In this document: one piece after another, positions 59,670 through 64,000 of the stretch | How positions within the stretch are numbered: the stretch's first letter is position 1 | How the letters are laid out: every line of letters begins with the position of its first letter | Source: Hymenobacter puniceus | GTDB lineage: Bacteria; Bacteroidota; Bacteroidia; Cytophagales; Hymenobacteraceae | Assembly (NCBI RefSeq): GCF_014333525.1 | Contig: NZ_JACSCX010000007.1 | Location: forward strand, 124,001 to 188,000 | DNA length: 64,000 nt | Direction: 5' to 3' | Position numbers and translations under genes: made by a program | The notes under the pieces: model-generated | Database searches by the model: none | What the model was told of the DNA's origin: nothing | What the model saw: only the letters and a program-made list of their open reading frames with translations

Positions 59670-60860
59670 ATGACTGCTGCCATCGTCACGCTCAAACCCG
59701 GAAAAGACCAATCCCTGCGCCGCCGCCATCCGTGGGTGTTTTCGGGCGCTATTGGCCGGATGCAGGGCGAAGTGACGGAAGGTGAAGTGGTGACGGTGCA
59801 GGCTGCTAATGGCGAAGTGCTGGGCGTGGGCCACTACGCTCCCGGCTCCATTGCCGTGCGCATGCTCGATTTCGGCCCCGACGCCCAACTGCCCGACGCA
59901 GCTTTCTGGGAAGCCCGCCTGCGCAACGCTTACCAGCTGCGCCAGGGCCTCGGCCTGACGGGCACCGGCAACACCGACGTGTACCGCCTCACCCACGCTG
60001 AAGGCGACGGCCTGCCCGGCCTCATTATAGACGTGTACGGCGACACAGCTGTGGTGCAGGCCCACAGCGCGGGCATGTATAAGGCGCGGCCCCTCATTGC
60101 GGAAGCCCTGCAGGCCGTGGTACCGGGTTTGCGCGCCGTTTATGATAAGAGTGCCGAAACCGTGCCGGCGAAGGCGGCGCCGGGTGCCCAAAACGGCTAC
60201 CTGTTCGGCAGCAGCAACGGGCAGGAACACGTAGTCCACGAAAACGGCCACCCATTTGCCATCGATTGGGAGACTGGCCAGAAAACTGGTTTTTTCATTG
60301 ACCAGCGCGACAACCGCAGCTTGCTGGCTCGCTACGCGCCCGGCCGCCGCGTGCTCAATACGTTCTGCTATACCGGCGGCTTCAGCTCCTATGCGCTGCA
60401 GGCCGGGGCCGAGCTGGTGCATTCTGTGGATAGCTCGAAGCGCGCCATTGAGCTGACCGAGCGCAACGCCGCCCTCACCGGCCTGGAAAGCAAGCACGCC
60501 GCCTATGCCGAGGATGTGTTCAGCTTCATGAAAAACAGCCAGGAAGAATACGACCTCATCGTGCTCGACCCGCCGGCGTTTGCCAAGCACCTATCGGCCC
60601 GCCACAACGCCCTGATGGGCTATAAGCGCCTGAATGCAGCGGGCATCCGGCAGATTGCGCCCGGTGGGCTGCTGTTCACGTTTAGCTGCTCGCAGGTGGT
60701 TAGCCCCGAGCTGTTTGAGGGAGCCGTGCTAGCCGCTGCCATCGAGGCCGGCCGGCCGGCGCGCATCCTGCACCGCCTCACCCAGCCCGCCGACCACCCC
60801 GTGAGTTTGTTCCATCCTGAAGGAGCGTACCTAAAAGGGCTGGTGCTGGCGGTGGAGTAG
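59670..60860 (+). CDS. class I SAM-dependent rRNA methyltransferase, RlmI family
   Basis: 396 residues. An N-terminal PUA domain (1-75: LKPGKDQSLRRRHPWVFSGA) is followed by a central EEHEE-like domain with THAEGDGLPGLIIDVYGD and the methyltransferase domain: KTGFFIDQRDNR, VLNTFCYTGGFSSYALQAGA (motif I) and VLDPPAFAKH (motif IV). It resembles RlmI/RlmK-type enzymes that make 5-methylcytidine in 23S rRNA. The TFCYTGGFS and catalytic cysteine region (FTFSCSQVV) are intact. Confidence 0.93.
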   Translation: MTAAIVTLKPGKDQSLRRRHPWVFSGAIGRMQGEVTEGEVVTVQAANGEVLGVGHYAPGSIAVRMLDFGPDAQLPDAAFWEARLRNAYQLRQGLGLTGTGNTDVYRLTHAEGDGLPGLIIDVYGDTAVVQAHSAGMYKARPLIAEALQAVVPGLRAVYDKSAETVPAKAAPGAQNGYLFGSSNGQEHVVHENGHPFAIDWETGQKTGFFIDQRDNRSLLARYAPGRRVLNTFCYTGGFSSYALQAGAELVHSVDSSKRAIELTERNAALTGLESKHAAYAEDVFSFMKNSQEEYDLIVLDPPAFAKHLSARHNALMGYKRLNAAGIRQIAPGGLLFTFSCSQVVSPELFEGAVLAAAIEAGRPARILHRLTQPADHPVSLFHPEGAYLKGLVLAVE

Positions 60861-60929
60861 GCAACTCGCCTTTTTTCTGATATCGGTTGCGTGGCCAGAC
60901 ATTTCGGGCGACGCTTTGTTGTATCGACC

Positions 60930-62426
60930 GTGACCCGCCCAACTGACTCCACTTCTCTTCCTTCCGCCGCCATCATTGGGGCTGGCATTGGCGGCATTGC
61001 TACGGCCGTGCGGCTGGTTGTGGCCGGGCATCGTGTCACGGTGTTTGAGGCGCAGGAAAGCTTTGGGGGCAAAATGCACCAGCTGGAGTTGCCCGGCGGC
61101 TACCGCTTCGACGGCGGCCCGTCGTTGTTTACACTGCCTGAGTTGGTAGACGAGCTGTTCACGCTGGCCGGACGCAACCCGCAGGACTACTTCCGCTACC
61201 AGCGCCTCGACCCTATCACGCAGTACTTTTTCGCCGATGGCACGCGCCTCACTGCCTGGGCCGACGAAGACAAGTTTGCCGCAGAGGTGGAAGTGAAGCT
61301 GGGGGTGCCGGCCGCAGAGGTGCTGGCCTTTCTGCGCCGTAGCGGGCAGGCCTATGATGGCACGGCAGGCACGTTTCTGCACAAGTCTTTGCACAAAGCG
61401 GGCACCTACCTCAGCCCCGAAGTGCTGAAGGCCGTGGGGGCGCTGCCGCAGCTGGGCTTGCTCAGCACCATGCACCAGCGTCACACCAGCGCCTTCCCCA
61501 ACGACCCGCGCCTGGTGCAGCTCTTCGACCGTTTTGCCACCTACAACGGGTCCGACCCCTACCAGGCCCCGGCTACGCTCAGCTTGATTCCGCACCTCGA
61601 GCACGGCCGGGGCGCATTCTACCCCGAAGGCGGCATCTACGCCATTGCCCAGAGCCTCGTGCAACTGGCCGAGGAGTTGGGCGTGGAGTTCCGCTACCAG
61701 GAGCCAGTGCAGGAAATCCTGACGGAAGCCGGCCGCGTGACAGGCGTGCGCACCTCGCACGACACATATAGCTCGGGGCTGGTAGTCAGCAACATGGACG
61801 TGGTACCTACCTACCGCCGCCTGCTGCCCACGCAGCCCGCGCCCGAACGTACGCTGGCGCAGCCCCGCTCGTCCTCGGCCCTGATTTTCTATTGGGGTAT
61901 TGGCCGGCGCTTTCCGGAACTGGGCGTGCACAACATCTTTTTTTCGCAGGACTACAAGGCTGAGTTCGAGGCCATCTTCCAGCACCAAACCATTGCCACC
62001 GACCCCACAGTGTACGTCAACATCACAAGCGGGCACACCCCAAGTGATGCACCCGCGGGCCACGAAAACTGGTTTGTGATGGTGAACGTACCCCACGACC
62101 AGGGCCAGGATTGGCCGGCACTGGTGGCGCGCACCCGCACTGCCGTGCTGGCCCGCGTGAGTAAGGCACTGGGCACCGATGTGGGCGCGCTTATCCGGGC
62201 CGAGCACGTGTGGGACCCGCCCGGCATTGCAGCCCGCACATCATCGTTTGGCGGTGCGCTCTATGGCAGTTCCAGCAACAACTTGCTGGCGGCGTTTCTG
62301 CGGCATCCTAACTTTTCTCGCAAGCTACAAGGACTGTACTTTTGCGGCGGCTCGGTGCATCCCGGCGGCGGTATTCCGCTATGTTTGCTTTCCGCCCGCA
62401 TTGTTTCTGAGTTAATTAAAAATTGA
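60930..62426 (+). CDS. crtD: carotenoid desaturase, CrtD type (1-hydroxycarotenoid 3,4-desaturase)
   Basis: 498 residues from a GTG at 60930 (a GTG at 60891 is also possible). The FAD motif AAIIGAGIGGIATAVRLV opens the protein, followed by EAQESFGGKMHQLELPGGYR and FDGGPSLFTLPEL. The late GHENWFVMVNVPHDQGQDW and FCGGSVHPGGGIPLCLLSAR are typical of the CrtI/CrtD group; TSGHTPSDAPAGHENWF favours CrtD. It introduces a double bond into hydroxylated carotenoids. The cruF gene follows, which fits monocyclic carotenoids such as those of pink Cytophagales. The last residues (ELIKN) come from a repeat. Confidence 0.88.
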   Translation: MTRPTDSTSLPSAAIIGAGIGGIATAVRLVVAGHRVTVFEAQESFGGKMHQLELPGGYRFDGGPSLFTLPELVDELFTLAGRNPQDYFRYQRLDPITQYFFADGTRLTAWADEDKFAAEVEVKLGVPAAEVLAFLRRSGQAYDGTAGTFLHKSLHKAGTYLSPEVLKAVGALPQLGLLSTMHQRHTSAFPNDPRLVQLFDRFATYNGSDPYQAPATLSLIPHLEHGRGAFYPEGGIYAIAQSLVQLAEELGVEFRYQEPVQEILTEAGRVTGVRTSHDTYSSGLVVSNMDVVPTYRRLLPTQPAPERTLAQPRSSSALIFYWGIGRRFPELGVHNIFFSQDYKAEFEAIFQHQTIATDPTVYVNITSGHTPSDAPAGHENWFVMVNVPHDQGQDWPALVARTRTAVLARVSKALGTDVGALIRAEHVWDPPGIAARTSSFGGALYGSSSNNLLAAFLRHPNFSRKLQGLYFCGGSVHPGGGIPLCLLSARIVSELIKN

Positions 62427-62524
62427 GGATTAAAAACTAAAAATGACTGCTTGGACGGCTGTGAGATACTCTTATCAACTCAACTGCTCATCCAATTTTT
62501 CATTCTTAATTTTTCATTCTTAAT
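62411..62524. repeat. AT-rich inverted repeat between crtD and cruF
   Basis: AATTAAAAATTGAGGATTAA and AAAACTAAAAATGAC on the left face TTTTTCATTCTTAATTTTTC and ATTCTTAATTCTC on the right. It is of the same kind as the element inside lnt at 18017-18116. It starts within the crtD stop region and ends nine bases before cruF. Confidence 0.8.
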
Positions 62525-62532
62525 TCTCTTCT

Positions 62533-63219
62533 ATGCCCGAATCCATTCAACAACTTCCGGCGGAGGCACTTGCGCAAGGCGCTGTGGCCCGGCAGCGCCG
62601 CTTGCGCTGGGCTCAAGGTATTTTGCTGCTGTTCCACGTCACGGGGTTTCTGGGGCTGGGGTTTTCCGAGGACCCGGCCTTTTTCCTGCAGTTTGTTCCC
62701 CTCAACCTGCTCCTGACGCTGGGGCTGCTGCTGGCCTTCCAGCCCGATAAAAGCTCTACCTTCTGGTGGTTCTGCCTGGTGACCATGGCCGTGGGCTTCG
62801 GCGTGGAGGTAATGGGCATCCGGACCGGACTGTTGTTCGGGTTCTACGAGTACGGCAATACACTGGGGCTGAAATGGCTGGGCGTGCCGCTCATCATCGG
62901 GGCCAACTGGCTGATGCTCACGTACACAACCGGCATTCTGGCGCGCTACCTGCCCCTTTCTGATTTTCTGCGGGCCCTGGTAGCCACGCTGCTCATGGTC
63001 GGGCTCGATGCTTGCCTAGAGCCTGTGGCCGTTCGGTTCGACTTCTGGCAGTGGCGCTTCGACGTTATTCCGCTGCAGAATTTCAAGGGATGGTTTGCCG
63101 TATCACTCATCCTGCAGGTGTTTTTCAACCGCACACAATTCGAAAAGCGCAATCCGCTGGCGGCATTCGTTTACATGCTGCAGCTGCTATTCTTTTTTGG
63201 GCTGGGGCTGCTACGCTAA
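62533..63219 (+). CDS. cruF: carotenoid biosynthesis protein, CruF-like 1,2-hydratase
   Basis: 228 residues with about six or seven membrane helices. It matches the CruF (DUF422) group by AVGFGVEVMGIRTGLLFGFY, YGNTLGLKWLGVPLIIGANW, MVGLDACLEPVAVRFDFWQW and NFKGWFAVSLI. CruF adds water to the psi end of gamma-carotene-type carotenoids, giving the 1'-hydroxyl that CrtD then needs. It sits 106 bases after crtD on the same strand, so the two form one pathway step pair. Confidence 0.9.
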   Translation: MPESIQQLPAEALAQGAVARQRRLRWAQGILLLFHVTGFLGLGFSEDPAFFLQFVPLNLLLTLGLLLAFQPDKSSTFWWFCLVTMAVGFGVEVMGIRTGLLFGFYEYGNTLGLKWLGVPLIIGANWLMLTYTTGILARYLPLSDFLRALVATLLMVGLDACLEPVAVRFDFWQWRFDVIPLQNFKGWFAVSLILQVFFNRTQFEKRNPLAAFVYMLQLLFFFGLGLLR

Positions 63220-63307
63220 ATATATTGGTACTTCGGAATACTTTTTGTTAGGCTACCCATCGTTCTAGCAGTCCTTCCGTCTTTTCCTCTTTTAGCCACT
63301 ATTCTCT

Positions 63308-63922
63308 ATGGAGCAAGTTGTACTCCATCAATTACTTGAAAAGGCCAACCTTCTGCTGCGCGACATGGGTGTGCGGATGCTGCATGAAGAGCAGCTGGCT
63401 GTTGCCCTGGATTTAACGCCCGCCACGTTCCGCACTATTTTCGGGAGCAAGGCTGAAATGCTGCTTCAGGTAACGCGGCATAATATAGCCCGGCAGCGCC
63501 AAGAGCAGGAAGAGCTGTTTTCCAATCTGGCCACGCCGGTGGAGTGCCTGCTGGCCTTGCTCCACCACAGCCTGCACGAGCTGCGCCATTCCCACCACGA
63601 CTACCACATTGTGCGGGAGCAGTTTCCGCTGGTCTGGGACGCTATTCAGGAATACACACAGGAGTATGCCTTTCCGCTGCTCACGCGCCTGATTCAGGAA
63701 GGAGTGCAGGAAGGCCAGCTCCGGGCGGCGCTGGATGCTCCCTTCATTGCCCGCATCATCCTGGCGCAGTTCAGCTTGGTGCTGAATGAGCAGTTCTTCC
63801 CGCCCGACCAGGTAAATCTGGGTGACGTGTACCGCAACATCTTCTTTCCGTATGTGCGCGGCCTGTGCACCGAGGAAGGCATGCGCCTGACGGCCCCGCA
63901 CTTTGCCCGCATGTGGGGGTAG
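63308..63922 (+). CDS. TetR-like transcriptional regulator
   Basis: 204 residues. The N-terminal 50 residues form a TetR-type helix-turn-helix (LHEEQLAVALDLTPATFRTI with FGSKAEMLLQVTRHN). The C-terminal domain is all helical, as in TetR ligand-binding domains, and ends with YVRGLCTEEGMRLT. The start is divergent, with no strong TetR hallmark GV or Y residues. It follows the carotenoid genes by 88 bases on the same strand and may control them, but that is inference from position. Confidence 0.8.
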   Translation: MEQVVLHQLLEKANLLLRDMGVRMLHEEQLAVALDLTPATFRTIFGSKAEMLLQVTRHNIARQRQEQEELFSNLATPVECLLALLHHSLHELRHSHHDYHIVREQFPLVWDAIQEYTQEYAFPLLTRLIQEGVQEGQLRAALDAPFIARIILAQFSLVLNEQFFPPDQVNLGDVYRNIFFPYVRGLCTEEGMRLTAPHFARMWG

Positions 63923-63938
63923 GCACCCTGAAGAGTGA

Positions 63939-63998
63939 AAAGAAAAACCGCCGGTTTTGGCTGCCTATAGGCGCAACCAGAACCGGCGGTTTTTCTTT
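63939..63998. terminator. long hairpin terminator at the right edge
   Basis: An 18-bp perfect outer stem AAAGAAAAACCGCCGGTT / AACCGGCGGTTTTTCTTT, with an imperfectly paired inner part, follows the TetR-like gene. The T run is in the stem end. Confidence 0.82.
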
Positions 63999-64000
63999 GC

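Noticed and set aside
60831..62207. 458-codon minus-strand frame over crtD
   Set aside because: The plus strand shows FAD-binding and family motifs along its whole length; the antisense frame shows none.

Overview
The window is about 60% GC, densely coded DNA from a Bacteroidota chromosome. Type IX secretion tail domains, SBBP-repeat surface proteins, TonB- and carboxypeptidase-regulatory-like domains, TAnnTTTG-type promoters, a CrtD/CruF carotenoid pair and several palindromic spacer repeats point to a Hymenobacter-like member of the Cytophagales. This is inferred from gene content and style; no 16S gene is present. I saw no tRNA, rRNA, CRISPR array, transposase or prophage.

Layout. 1-4.5 kb: a partial SBBP-repeat surface protein, an ECF sigma factor with an overlapping anti-sigma/TonB fusion, and a lipoprotein. 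4.9-11.1 kb: radA, a thioredoxin-fold protein without its cysteines, a radical SAM/SPASM protein, an MscS channel and two small proteins. 11.3-16 kb: two tandem amidohydrolase-like proteins ending in a perfect 34-bp palindrome. 16-20.6 kb (minus): inositol monophosphatase, lnt, rsmI, a pterin carbinolamine dehydratase and a NADAR protein. 20.7-26 kb: small acidic proteins, a phosphoesterase, an unknown protein, a glycosyltransferase and a second sigma/TPR membrane pair. 26.3-37.6 kb: a T9SS subtilisin, a cyclic-nucleotide-type histidine kinase followed by a response regulator fused to a flavoprotein, a second phosphoesterase, an acyltransferase and a TPR protein.

37.6-42.5 kb (minus) is the most notable region: an aromatic amino acid operon (pheA, aminotransferase, tyrA, DAHP synthase/chorismate mutase) preceded by two consecutive attenuators. 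Each has its own short leader peptide packed with Phe and Tyr codons, a possible antiterminator and a U-tailed terminator. The genes cover chorismate to Phe and Tyr plus the first shikimate step, so sensing both amino acids fits.

42.7-55 kb: an outer membrane barrel protein, glyA, tatC, rpiB, a multi-pass membrane protein, rbfA, a methyltransferase, a LolC/E-type permease and a SNF2 helicase. 54.8-58.3 kb (minus): an AONS-like enzyme, a histidine kinase and two AT-rich unknown genes. 58.4-64 kb: an SRPBCC protein, a lipoprotein, an rRNA methyltransferase, crtD, cruF and a TetR-like regulator.

Spacers are filled with at least eight kinds of inverted repeat. Several reach into genes, supplying C-terminal tails, a start codon, or an in-frame insertion in lnt.
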